64,000 nt of DNA from assembly GCA_903813345.2 (NCBI GenBank), contig CAIIXF020000006.1, positions 40,248,848 to 40,312,847 on the forward strand, in the 5' to 3' direction. This DNA comes from Owenia fusiformis (lineage: Eukaryota > Annelida > Polychaeta > Sabellida > Oweniidae). Positions 12,769 through 24,499 of this stretch are shown here, piece after piece; within the stretch, counting starts at the first letter, position 1, and the number at the start of each line of letters is the position of its first letter. Below the pieces are notes generated by a model. It had not been told where the DNA came from. It searched no databases and worked only from the letters and a program-made list of their open reading frames with translations. The position numbers and the translations under genes were made by a program.

Positions 12769-14026
12769 CACACTACCCTACCACGTGACCACGTTTAAAA
12801 GGGAAACAGGGTACAGCTAAGTTGCAAATGGAGGACGTGGGTTTAATTCCATATATTTCTAGTATTCTACCAGACATAGAATTGATTCATCGAGCAGTTT
12901 GTATCATATTGTTGGCAAAAAACCATTATAGGCAAAGATAGATAATAGTGGGCGCAGTGAAGCAAAACTCAATGCAATACACGATACATTTCAGTAAATC
13001 TATCAACGTACAGGGAGCATGTAAGTTTCCCTTCGAAAATGTTACATTGATATGTAACAAAAAAAACAGTTAACTGTTATTTAAACTGCGTGTCATCGTG
13101 TTATATGTGGATACGTTTTCCAGTATGTTATTCAACTGTATTTTTGTGAATTAATTGTTTTTCAAAAATCTTAAGATGCAAAAAACGTCGTCCTAGAAAT
13201 GTATCTTTACTTTGCCGTTAGGCATAACATATTGTGAAACATTTTTCCTCTTGTCACAAAGAGGATAATGTTTGTTTCGAGATGTCTTGTGATGAGTGTT
13301 TCATGATTAAATGCAAAATCACTGAAGCAGATACCATCCAAAAACATCTGACATTCAACACGTCATCTAAGACTACATCGATCTGGTATTAGTTTTTTTT
13401 ACAATAATAGAGAAATGCGATGTCATATCAGCGCTACAGCAAATCGTGAAGAACAAAATGCTCTCAAGTCGTGGCATGGTGGTATTTTGAACAAAATATT
13501 TTAAATGATCGGTTTTTGAGAACAGTAGTGAATTAGACCATTCAAGGGGTTATATAAATCTACAAAATAATGTTTACTTTATTTGGATTAAATAACAATT
13601 GATGACACCTCAAAGCATCAACAGGCGGCCTTTTAGCATTATTTTCACTGTTTGCAACGTAAATTCACATGAGATCGGGACATAGTATGTCTGTATAATC
13701 AGCTTTCTTTTTCGCTCCCTGTACTATTGAGCAATTTACATTCCTTGTACCCTGTATTGATCAACTTTTGCAACTGTGTACCGTGTACTATGACATATCA
13801 AATATTTTAAAATTCAAAACGATATCATTTACATTCTTTCTTCAACTATCATATAACTTGGAACATGGACTTCACTATTGCACCACTGAAGTTCAGCGAA
13901 TAGCAATATTGACTCACTCCGAGCACCAAACGTATTAACCTTTTGACTAAGCAGTCGAAATACTCAAAAGCGACGTGGTTGAAAGCCAAAAAATTCGCGC
14001 ATGCGCTATCGAGGTAGGGTAGTGTG
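12769..14026. mobile_element. Non-autonomous element, TIR CACACTACCCTACC, 5-bp duplication
   Basis: Exact 14-bp terminal inverted repeats CACACTACCCTACC / GGTAGGGTAGTGTG, flanked by TAAAT at 12764-12768 and 14027-14031. The left subterminal part (TTAAAAGGGAAACAGGGTACAG, then GTTGCAAATGGAGGAC) recurs near 21385-21620, where a right end GGTAGGGTAGTGTG is also present. No transposase frame inside. Confidence 0.75.
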
Positions 14027-15239
14027 TAAATATGCAGAGATATGTCTTTAATATGGCATAATAAACTGTGCCATGAAAATAAAATTATACCGTGTTACTA
14101 TGTGCTCTATGTTAATACGATTCCTTAATTAGGAATCATCTAACATGTACCTCCTCATACAAACTGATTCCTTATTGGACTTTTTTCAGCTTCATTTTGG
14201 GGTTTCTTGGACGAGATGTGCGAAGCACTAGCTTTAAATGCTATTGATGATCAAGCAATGGTCAATGAGGTACTCATTGGTAGTGGAATCAGATGGAAGA
14301 ACACTAAACATCCATTAAATAACCCTGGAAACATAATCGGCATGACAACAGATGGCCTAGTAGTGAGAGCACTATCTGCAACAGATTCCTGCCGAATAAC
14401 ATGTTCTAAAAGAAAGAAACATTATGTATGGCACACTAGACGTATGTCTGGAAATAAAAACTGGTTGCTGAAAAATGACTGGGAAAAGTTGTTGACTAAA
14501 GGGAATAACATAACAAACAGGATCTTAAGAGGTTCTGGACAAATCATTTGATTCTGGACTTGACATTTTTTTTTTCCAACGAAATCACATCCAAGGGTTG
14601 AATTTTTATTGGATATTTAGAGAGCGAGTCCTGTATTGATTTCAATAAAAAGGTTAAAATAGAACGCTATTTGAGAGTTAATCTTATACTTTCATTACAT
14701 TGATAAATTAAGGCAAATTCTGAAAAATTTTAAAGTGCATTTTTTATGAAATATTATCCAAGTATTTAGATGAAACGGTCTTATTTAAATACAAATCATA
14801 ACATGATGATATTTTTTCATAAAATATTTCTTCAAGAAATTCAATTGAAGGCTCAAGATAAAACGAGCTAATTTAGGTGAAAACCCTTACATGATGATGT
14901 GTTTTCATGACTTCTTTCATAAAATTCCATCAAGGGGTGAAAATAAAATGATCGAATTTAAGTGATTTAAGGATCACGAGGATAGGTTTTCTTGGATATT
15001 TTCTATGAAATCCCATCCAGTGGTCAAGGTAAAATTTTTATTTGGTATATTTGGTCACGTGTTCGAACCCATAGAACCATATAGGAACGTCATTTTGAAT
15101 GTTACGTGATAAATCCATATAAGGCTTTTAGAACAATGTGGGGAAAGATGAGGGGAAACCCCTGACACCTGTTCACGATTTTATCCGAACGTTCATCGGA
15201 TCATTTCGGTTTTTATGCACTTCATTATTTTACCGAAGT

Positions 15240-15780
15240 TTGCCGATTCGATTCGTCGTATTTCGGAATATTGGGGACAATTTTATACTCCATTGGGAGT
15301 ATTTTTAATCTACTTCTTAATACGAAGATTCCCGAACCTTGTTCGGATTAATCCGGATTTTCTGACCTACTTCATCTACCGAGATTTAACGAGTTTACAT
15401 TCGGCTCATTTCGGAATCCTGGTGACAATTTTATACTCCATTGGAGTATTTTTGATCTACTTCTCTGGATTTTTGATCTACTTCTTATGACGAAGATTCC
15501 CGAATCAGTTCGGATTAATCCGGATTTTCTGACCTACTTTATCTACCGAGATTTAACGAGTTAACATTCGTCTCATTTCGGAATCCTGGTGACAATTTTA
15601 TACTCCATTGGAGTATTTTTGATCTACTTCTTATGACGAAGATTTCCGAACCTTGTTCGGATTAATCCGGATTTTCTGACCTACTTCATCTACCGAGATT
15701 TAACGAGTTTACATTCGTCTCATTTCGGAATCCTGGTGACAATTTTATACTCCATTGGAGTATTTTTGATCTACTTTTTC
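15240..15780. repeat. ~147-bp tandem units in left arm (4 copies)
   Basis: Each unit carries ACAATTTTATACTCCATTGG, GATCTACTTCTTATGACGAA, TTCGGATTAATCCGGATTTT and CTACCGAGATTTAACGAG. Unit starts lie near 15275, 15421, 15588 and 15736. One unit has an extra ~21-bp repeat of the GATCTACTTC part. Two internal palindromes (ACTCCATTGGAGT, ATTAATCCGGATT) recur in every unit. Confidence 0.8.
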
Positions 15781-15834
15781 TGGATTTTGCCCTACTTATT
15801 ATATCTTTACAACAAGCAAATCAAAAAATTCGCC

Positions 15835-15912
15835 ATGAACGGGTCTCGATCGACTAACCTAGAGCATGGAAGCTAGGCACGTTAGCCATGAGGCTAACGT
15901 GCAACCGATACG
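15835..15912 (-). repeat. tRNA-like segment in left arm
   Basis: Minus-strand reading: an A-box-like D-arm with GTTAGCCTCATGGCTAACG, an anticodon-like loop CTTCCAT (UCC, glycine-like), a B-box-like GATCGAGACCC, then a T6 run as a Pol III stop. The arms do not fold into a clean cloverleaf, so it is a tRNA-derived relic or SINE head. Matching segments lie in the right arm (24722-24797) and third arm (63455-63530). Confidence 0.5.
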
Positions 15913-16609
15913 AAAGGATAAAAGTATTATATATTTATACCGAGCGTCAATTCAAAATGATCTTCACTTTTGACTGCACGTAAATATAACTCGTCAGTTG
16001 TATCCAGAATAGATGAACGCCTATGGTACTAGTGAATAACCAAGTCCCAGGCGAGTGGTTCGCACCCCACCGTGATATGTTATTTTTGCTTTTTTAATAC
16101 GACAGAAAGGAGCAAGGTCACTGGCATGTAGCGGTCCTGATATCGATACATTCTACACGCAATAAAACCAGATATCTGCGTGTGATTAAAACTACATGTT
16201 AGAGCGTCGATATCCTACAAATCCTATTTTTTCATAAAAATATTTTTTCATGAAATCCAATCGAAGGGTGAAGATAAAACGATCTTTTAGATAAAACAGC
16301 TTTACATGATCTGGTGATGTGTTTTCATAACTTTTTTCATAAAAGACCATTCTCGGTTTGGAGAACAAAGTTCGTCACTCTAATTGAGCGTTATCCCTGC
16401 TTCGGACAAATTTGATTTTTTTACATAATATAGATTTGAATGTCTTCTTTTGAATAGTCATAGTTTAATTTGGGTAATATTTCTAGATTTTTCATATAAA
16501 AATTACTAGTGAAACACCCAACGTCGCTTTTATGATTCGTACCACTTTTTTAACTTGGTGTATTGCATATTTCCGTGGGTTGATTTGAAAAAAAGACAAA
16601 CAACGTATA

Positions 16610-17693
16610 CGAGGGGTGATCAATAAGTAATGGACGCTTTTTTACACAGATGCCTATTATAGACCAATCCCTTCGATTTTCTTACCAGTGATACATCATT
16701 CAATTATCTATCAACTCTGAAGATTTGAAGACAAAATATGTAATACATGTTGATATATCCTTATTTCCGTGAAGGAGGTACAGGTACCCCGGGACCGACA
16801 TTTACGTCACATATTTTGAAGCTATTTTAGCTTGTTTAACATGCAATGCACTTGAATGCAGGCTGAACAAAACAAACCATTATGGTCATGAATTACCCCA
16901 TTTTGTTATGCCATAGTTGATTTTGAATATTTTATCATCACTATATGGTATTCATGCCACATTCATTCCACAGGGCCCTCTAAATAGGTTCCATCAAGTG
17001 CTACATGTACACAATTCTTCATCCTCTTAACTCAAGATTGTGAGACAAGGCTGAATCCATTCTCTGACATGGTAGCAAGATGCAGTTGCATGGGTTGTTT
17101 TATTTCATCAATGTCAATAAACCTGCGTCCTTTCTCTATAGAAATAAGTAGTATAGAAATAAACAAGTCACATGTGAGCACATATGGACAAGATGTAGCA
17201 TTGGCCAAGGGCTCAATTTTGAGGTCCAGTGATATTGTTTTCTGTTTTTTTGAGATCTGTGGGCAGGTGCATTGTCCTATGGAGTAGGGTGTTCCCTTCT
17301 CTCACCACCCCTTTCTTCCACAATGCCTTCTCAAATTGACCTGCAAACCCCTTCCATACACCACTCTGACATTACAATACTTTCTGTTTATGTGTTACCA
17401 GTCAGCAAAAAATTTCAAACAACACAACACTTCTTGTATATAAAAAGTTCAAATCTAACTGAAATTTACCAAACTGGCTAAAATCTGAATATGTGACGTA
17501 AATGTCGGTCCTGGGGTACCTGTACCTCCTTCACGGAAATAAGGATATATCAACATGTATTTTATATTTTGTCTTCAAATCTTCAGAGTTGATAGATAAT
17601 TAAATGATGTATCACTGGTAAGAAAATCGAAGGGATTGGTTAATAATAGGCATCTGTGTAAAAAAGCGTCCATTACTTATTGATCACCCCTCG
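16610..17693. mobile_element. Mariner-like element inside the giant element
   Basis: Inverted tips CGAGGGGTGATCAATAAGTA with TA target sites at 16608-16609 and 17694-17695. The inverted arms extend about 190 bp and include GGTACCTGTACCTCCTTCACG. On the minus strand, about 17000-17250, broken frames (KGRRFIDIDEI, MKNCVHVALDGTYLEG) resemble the C-terminal end of mariner transposases. Non-functional. Confidence 0.75.
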
Positions 17694-17695
17694 TA

Positions 17696-18900
17696 CATGA
17701 ATATGTCATAAGCATATAGTGAGATAATTGTTAGATTAGGTTTGCTATAAGTGACTTTAAAACAAAAAAATAAAAAACATTAGTTCACGTGTTAAAGTCC
17801 CATTGACCACGACATCAAGGAAAATTGAGCTTTTTGTCATCAGACATCTTTATAGATGGAACTAGCTATGTACTACATTTTTAAATACACTCACATTGTA
17901 CATGTAGCTGTAATATCTAAGATGTTATTTTTATTGATGAAAAGATTCTTACATACTAAAGTTACATTAAAATATCAATTGCAATAGCCACCTGTTTTTA
18001 ACATCCCTTTGTCACTCATCCCTTAATTATCTCTGTGTATCTTAAACGTGTGTGTGTTCGATGTTGATAGCACCCGAGTGCAACCTAAGGAGCACATACA
18101 ATACATTTTGTGTATGCCCAGTCTGGCCGCCTTATATCTGCCTGCACCGAGAAATGGGCGCAGCTTTGACAATTAACGAATGATATAACGATATCACGGA
18201 TTTCACCGAATGTTATTCATCCCTAAATAGCTTTTTTATTTAGTCTTATGATCCGACTGATGTTTCAATTTTTTGCAGTGACTCTGAAATTGCTGCGCCA
18301 GATATGACATCACAGCGACTCATTTTCCTACATTTAAATCACTAAACTAAATCAATTGAAACATAATCATTAAAGAATGAGGACCTTGTATTTTACTTTG
18401 GACGAGGGTAGTGGCCATGTCTTGGCATGGCTAGTTGTGCATTAACGTTTGATACTGTTGTGCGGATAAAAATAATGAATATGTGTTAAAGTAGCACTAA
18501 ACAGATACTTTTAAAATTAAAAGAATATAGTTACATTTAAAGAATGGGCCCAACGAATAGATATTGAATATAGGACTCGTTTGATGAAACGTTCGTTCTT
18601 TTAATTCTAATAAACCTAGAAATCAATCAACGATTAAGTAAATTGACAAGACTTCATGTTCAAGTTGGCTGAATTTCGTGTGACTTAACTCTGTTATGTT
18701 TCTAGATTTTACATATGGAGAACAGAATTCGAAATCATAATCACAATCGTATTTTAAGGCAAATAGGCCATGAATATGCTTTTAGTTACACGGTGGATGA
18801 TCAAATTAACACATTTTGGATGTTGAATTTCATTTCAAGTTCATTCGAATTTACGCATTATCGTGGGAACGCCCATGGCATTATCCAATAAAATTGATAT
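17696..18900. other. Interior of giant element, no gene seen
   Basis: No coding frame with a recognisable product. GC rises around 18050-18320, but stops break all frames. Confidence 0.4.
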
Positions 18901-18901
18901 A

Positions 18902-20020
18902 CAGGGTGGGCCAAAAAAAACCAATACCCAACTTTAAATCAGAATGAAAATAGCTATGTTCAATATGATACATTGATTCATATATCATTTTAAAGGTAAT
19001 CTATTTTCGAACAATTTGGTATATTACACTATGTCATGAAATCAATATTAAAGTTTTATTATGCTTATTTGGGAGGCCGGGTCGGTATTTAAGGTATCCA
19101 GATTTTAGGGAGAAAATAGTAAATCTGCGGAATAATGTTAATTTTTTATTTATAGAATACCATTTTGTTAGGTGAATACATGCTTGTTTATTTGCATATT
19201 GTGTGACTAAACTTATTGTTTATGAATTTTAGTGTTGTTTATTATCAGTAAGTACTCAAAGGGGGTCTGTTAAAAGACATTCAACGTATATGTGACAAGG
19301 ATTTTATTTTCCAACAAGATATTGACTCGTACCATAGATCAAAGGAGACATTGGCATTTCTTTGCAAACAAGGTGTCAATTTGATTGATCTCAATGCTTG
19401 CCCACCCAAACAGCCCCGATGCTAATGTGTTTGATTTCCATACATGGAGCCATCTCTAAGAAATGGCACGATCAAAAGCATCCGATAAACAGCATTGATG
19501 AGCTGAAACAGAATCCTAAAGTGCTGAAATGAATTGCAACAGAAATCTCTAAATACGGCTATTGATAGATTGCGCTACCACTTGAAGCTTATTGTTGATG
19601 CAGAGGGGAGGGGTGGGGGTATATTGAGCAATTGTTAAAATTGTTTAAATAAATAAAGTGTAAAATGTCATTTAACAACACTGAAATTCATAAACAATAA
19701 ATTTAGTCACACAACGATGCAAATATCAACATCCAAGCATTTGTTCACCTAACATAAGAATGATATTCTATAAATAAAAAATTAACATAATTCCGCAGAT
19801 TTACTATTTTTTCCCTTAAATCTGGAGACCTTAAATAGCAACCCGGCCTCCCAAATAAGTAAAATAAAATGTTACTATTGATTTCATTACATAGTGTTAT
19901 ATACCAAATTGTTTGAAATTGTATAACCTTTATAATGATATGTAAGTCAATGTACCATATTGAATGTAACTATTTTTATCCTGATTTGAAGTTGGGTATT
20001 GGTTTTTTTGGCCCACCCTG
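18902..20020 (+). mobile_element. Mariner-like element with transposase relic
   Basis: Tips CAGGGTGGGCCAAAAAAAACC and GGTTTTTTTGGCCCACCCTG with TA on each side (18900-18901, 20021-20022). Inverted arms are about 190-200 bp. On the plus strand at about 19300-19570 a decayed transposase reads FQQDIDSYHRSKETLAF followed by a Pro-rich PP..P segment, which is the region from the second to the third catalytic Asp in the Tc1/mariner family. Several stops. Confidence 0.8.
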
Positions 20021-20022
20021 TA

Positions 20023-22414
20023 TATACTGTCTAGGCTGAGACTAACATATATAATGTTATTTAATGTATTTAATATACAGGATATATCTGAGAAAGTTAT
20101 GCAATATATCTACACGAGAAATAGTAGGGACCGAGGGTTGATATATTACCTTTACCTGTCGAAAATCGAGTATAAACTATGAGGATTAGATACGCATTGA
20201 ATGTAATGGAACCGTCATGTAATAATTAGAAATGATAATCACAATCAAATCATGAATATTTTATCTAGATTTAAAGTGCTTAAGATTTATTTTTAAAACT
20301 CAACCGAACTATTAACATTTAAAAGCACCGAACGAATTTTCTGGGGATTGCTGATGAGCGGGTGGGATGGGATGGGAGGGATAAAATGAAATACTAGATA
20401 AAATATTGATACCTTTACGCATGTCAATCTCAAATTAGAATGCATATATCATTATCTCTTTTATTCTTCTGTATTGTAATACGATAGTCTGATTATTGTC
20501 AATATCCTATACATGAAATAATGTACAACGTGTATTCTACATTGAATAACAAACGAAATAAAACTCATCTTTGTACGAATTTATTTTTCATATGACACAA
20601 AGTAACATAACATTGTTATATGTTGCATTTACGACTACTACAGCAAATCAGAAAATTCGTACAATATCAAACGTAAGAGTTGTTCACAAATACATTGGTA
20701 TTTTGATATGAGTATCATGTAGTATTAAAATATTAAAATCATATGATCAGCAAGTTTATAAGCTTAATATTGTATTGTTTTTTATTTAAGTGTCGCATGC
20801 TTAATTTCATACATATACATCTGTACAATCATCCAAAAAGCCTCGAGCCACCAATGGCTTATGAGACACTGCTAATCAAAATAAATCATATAATATTATA
20901 TAATAAGATGCATAATATGAGTCAGTTGCAGAAATAGGATTATGAATAAAGCAAAGTTCATGACCTCTATTACGAACATTGTTTGATGAACTCGATCACT
21001 CAGTCAGTTGTTGAACATATGCAAATGTGGTCAGGTTATAAATATAAGTACAATTTAAGTCCATGATATTTTCACATATTGAACATAACACTCAGTTCAC
21101 AAAGAGATGTATACAAATCTAATCCACAAGTAGAAATGATTGTTTCATGCTGTTTATGCATTGTGTATAAACTGTAATCCAAAACATGAATAAAGTGGGC
21201 AAGAGGTGGTTGTATGATGGCCCATAAAATCACATTATGTAACACCGGCACCCTGGTTCAATATAGTGCAGTGGCCCATGTTTGATATACGTACATCAAA
21301 ACTCATGTTTTTTCAAGGAAAGAAGCTAGATTAGTGATATATTGAAAAATCAAACTACTATACCCCAATACTGTAGCCCGTATTTCTTTAAAAGGAATAC
21401 AGGCTACAGTGAAGTTGCAAATGGAGGACCTTTGTTTATTTCCATAGTTCTGGAGGAATACTAGATTTTACATTGTATAGATTCATCGAGCAGTTTGCAA
21501 CGCACTATCACCAGAAAAGTCCTATGGAAAAGGACAAAGAATACCCGCTCTATTTGCAACTTAACTGTACCCTGTATTCTTTTTAAATGTGTTCACGTGG
21601 TAGGGTAGTGTGATACTCCCTCTGCCTATGCCTACATCGTTCAATCTTTTTTTCATAGTATAACGCCTTATTAATACAACAGTTATTGAGCTGTTAAGAA
21701 AACATACTAACAAACAAACCACCGAGTTTAGAGTAAGACATATACATGTATTGTTCTATTATCAAATCATATATTGTGTCCCAATTCTAAAACGTTAACA
21801 GTTTATGGTGTACAATAAAACTATTACTATTAACTACTTTAATATATTTAGACATAAAATATCAAGTTACTCATCAGCCAAAAAATCTCAAAATATCGAA
21901 AAATGAAAAATACGAGGTACTTGTTCACTCAAATCTAGGAGTCAATTGGTAATGTGTACCTATAGATAGTTCTCAAAGTAAATGAGCAAAAGCGTAACAT
22001 TTGTATGTAGCATGCTTCATAAAACACTAAACTTAGCCCAAAAAGTAAGCGTGCATTTTGTTCCTGGCACTGATTGGTTAATAAGTGAATACAATTCGTT
22101 GAATGCACGATGCACTCAAAAGATTAGCAGCTGGGAAAGGCTATTGAACAAAAAGTACGCTTTCGTACTCAAAAAAGGATTACCCTTTTACAACTTTGAC
22201 AACTTTGAAGCATGAACTTCGGAAGATCTAACGAAATGTACTTACTGTTACCCTGTGGATCCCAGGGTTTTGATATGTTCTACAAAGTCATGCAAAGACA
22301 GACCATATATGCACTAAAAATATCTGTGACACTTGTATGATATGTATTCCACTTTGAACCACCATCTATTTCAATATTGTGAAAATATATATTTCCCAAA
22401 TTATGAAATAAAGG
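20023..22414. other. Interior of giant element: AT-rich, one decayed MITE
   Basis: No gene recognised. Around 21385-21620 lies a relative of the 12769-14026 element: GTTGCAAATGGAGGAC, GATTCATCGAGCAGTTTG and the end GGTAGGGTAGTGTG are shared. Confidence 0.45.
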
Positions 22415-22850
22415 AGCTTGTATTCGCGAATGCCGCTAACGCCTGTCGGCTACCGGATAAACCTACTTTACTATTTTATGGGCAATTCATTAAAATATTA
22501 ATGGAATATTGTCAGGTTCTTTTCATATTTAAATGAGTCGCCCATAGAATGGTAGGTTAATCCGGAAGCTGAAATCTTCCATTCCCAAATCATAGTCTTA
22601 GCTTGTATTCGCAAATGCAACTAACGCCTGTCGGCTACCGGATTAACCTATTATTTTACTGGAAACTCATGTCAATACGAATAGTACCTGCCACTATTCC
22701 ATTCATATTTAAATGACTTGGTCATATTATACTGGGTTAATCAGGTAGCCGGAAGGCGTTAGTTGCATTCGCGAATATAAGGTTAGCTTGTATTCAATAA
22801 TGCAAGAAACGCCTGTCGGCTACCGGATTAAACTACCTCTGGAGACATCG
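22415..22850. repeat. Array of foldback MITEs, GCCTGTCGGCTACCGG family
   Basis: Two near-complete palindromic copies (about 22418-22570 and 22599-22797) and a partial third (to 22850). Each opens with TTCGCGAATGC..CTAACGCC, TGTCGGCTACCGG, and closes with the inverse CCGG..GGCGTTAGTTGC. Single partial copies lie at 781-915 and 29797-29932. Confidence 0.75.
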
Positions 22851-22885
22851 GGATTTTAAAGCGGCGTGCAAAGCGTAATCGGGTA

Positions 22886-22940
22886 CACCCCAGTTCTCCG
22901 AAACCCAGTTGTCCGAAACCCATTACTCCGAAAAATAAAG
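22886..22940. repeat. Short tandem repeat AGTTGTCCGAAACCC
   Basis: Three imperfect 14-15-bp units (CAGTTCTCCGAAACC, CAGTTGTCCGAAACC, ATTACTCCGAAA). No coding content. Confidence 0.6.
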
Positions 22941-24499
22941 TCATAATTTACCAGAGAAAGCGGGGGGCGTAGCTTACTTAAACTTACGTCAGTTTCATGC
23001 CATGTATTTGGCCAAATTAATGGCATGGACGCATTCTGTTATTCATAGATCTCTCTCTCACTTTGAATTGCATCCATTGCATGGCGTTACCAGAATGGCA
23101 GGAACGGGAGATTTATTTTACATTGTGATTCTAAAAAAAAGGTTATTAAAACACAATATATATTACGGAACAGTTTATCTTATCTTCTTCAATCTCTTTT
23201 ATATAGGCAAAATAAAATGAAACATTTTGAAACAGATAAAATAATTTATCGCATAGAACTTTAAGAATAAAACAGTATACAAATTACGTTGTCAAAATAT
23301 TTCGTCGCATTTAATTTCTTAGTCTCGGTCTCTTATCAAATCGTAAAAGAATAAAACATTCTATACTTAATCACTTGGGATTTATGTTTCGGCATTCGTT
23401 TCAGGCATTTGTTTTTTATGTTCTTCTCCTGAAATGTATTTGTTTGACAATAATCAGAGAAAGTGCGTATACGTATAAATATGCCACGCAAACAAACGGG
23501 TGTGACTTCAATTTCTTGTCTGTCTGAGGACGTATTGGGAACGAGGTAGAATTAAAGAATTCTTATGAACGAGTCATGCAAGATACTAGAACTAGTAAAG
23601 TAATGTAAATGGATAAGTTAATTTCTGATGGATCTGGATATAATATATTTCAAAACTTTGTAAACACTAGATAACTTCATTTAGGCAGATATAGTATCTT
23701 GATATATTTGGCTATCATGCGTTTAAAATACGTTCCTAAAACTATGAAGACGTTAGGTGAGAAATATTGCTATTGTACGTTCGAAAAGTATTTGGTTGTA
23801 TTTTGTAGTTCTCAAGTTACCCATGAACTTTCGTGGGCTAATTAACGTCTTGACTTAGCATATTTAGCCTAATTTTGCAATGATGTCAACGTGATTCAAA
23901 TGTTATGCTGTCGTGATTCGCAGAGGTTGCGACAAGATTCGTTTTACAACAGATGTAACTATGAGAACATGAAAGCTCATAATCCTGATTATGCAACCTT
24001 ATACAATCGTTATCTTTGGGACAAGAGCCCAAAAACAAGGTACTCGTGAACGAGAGTTGAATTTGCTCCGTGAACGATAGGATACGCTGTTCCCCACCAA
24101 CAAAATACAGACATATGCTTCAGTGTCCTCAACGCAGATTGTAGAGAACAAGAGAAAAAATGAAATATACTTTGCCATAACAGAATACTGTTAAAGTATT
24201 GTTTATTAAGTTTATTAAGTTTCACAAATAACTTTTAAATGCCTTCTTTACCGTCAACGGACATTCAAATAAATACACAATACAATGCAATGCAATGTAA
24301 TACAACGCATTACAATACAAACTAAATAGAGTGTTTGTGCATAGCATTTTCCCCTTTTGTTTGAAGGATATTTTAAGAATAATTCCAGCGTTCGTACACA
24401 CCTGGAAATGTCAGGGTTTTGATTTAATTTTCCAAGTGCCTGAAATGTCAGAGGTTAATGTTTCTAAAACTGTATTGAAATAAACGTACGTCTTGTTTT
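22941..24499. other. Interior of giant element, no gene seen
   Basis: Short open frames only, none matching a known family. A CAATGCAATG / TACAATACAA simple repeat lies at 24263-24325. Confidence 0.4.

Larger units (their letters stand above)
10310..14551 (+). pseudogene. Type II membrane glycosyltransferase, copy A (decaying)
   Basis: Exon 1 is 10310-11517 and exon 2 begins at 14190 after TTTTTTCAG. The N-terminus has one membrane segment (about residues 32-55) followed by a Lys/Asn-rich stem, as in Golgi type II enzymes. The catalytic part is close to copy B (YADSGRLEELLN, FVLHDPIGHVERNYP, LNTGNVLFRKE). Three lesions: an extra C at 11311-11312 shifts the frame right before the nucleotide-sugar motif; the motif itself reads DTN (11346-11354) where copy B has DTD; and exon 2 is cut at 14516 by the giant element, so the frame ends in element sequence at 14551. 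The intron holds a 1.26 kb MITE. It is almost certainly non-functional, although the frameshift alone could be an assembly error. Confidence 0.8.
14517..16124 (+). repeat. Left terminal inverted repeat arm of the giant element
   Basis: The arm runs from the tip to about GACAGAAAGGAGCAAGGT near 16124. Parts in order: unique 5' segment (14517-15230), ~147-bp tandem units with the palindrome TACTCCATTGGAGTA (15240-15780), a tRNA-like segment on the minus strand (15835-15910), and a second tRNA-like segment on the plus strand (16012-16075). Confidence 0.85.

Noticed and set aside
14207-14551. Stand-alone 114-residue gene
   Set aside because: It is exon 2 of glycosyltransferase copy A read from an internal Met and running into the giant element.
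15215-15490. 91-residue open frame, identical at 24989-25264 on the other strand
   Set aside because: Identity reflects the inverted arms and the tandem units; the translation is repetitive and hydrophobic by composition, with no start context or splice support.
15240-15780. CRISPR-like array
   Set aside because: The whole ~147-bp unit repeats without unique spacers, and the genome is eukaryotic.
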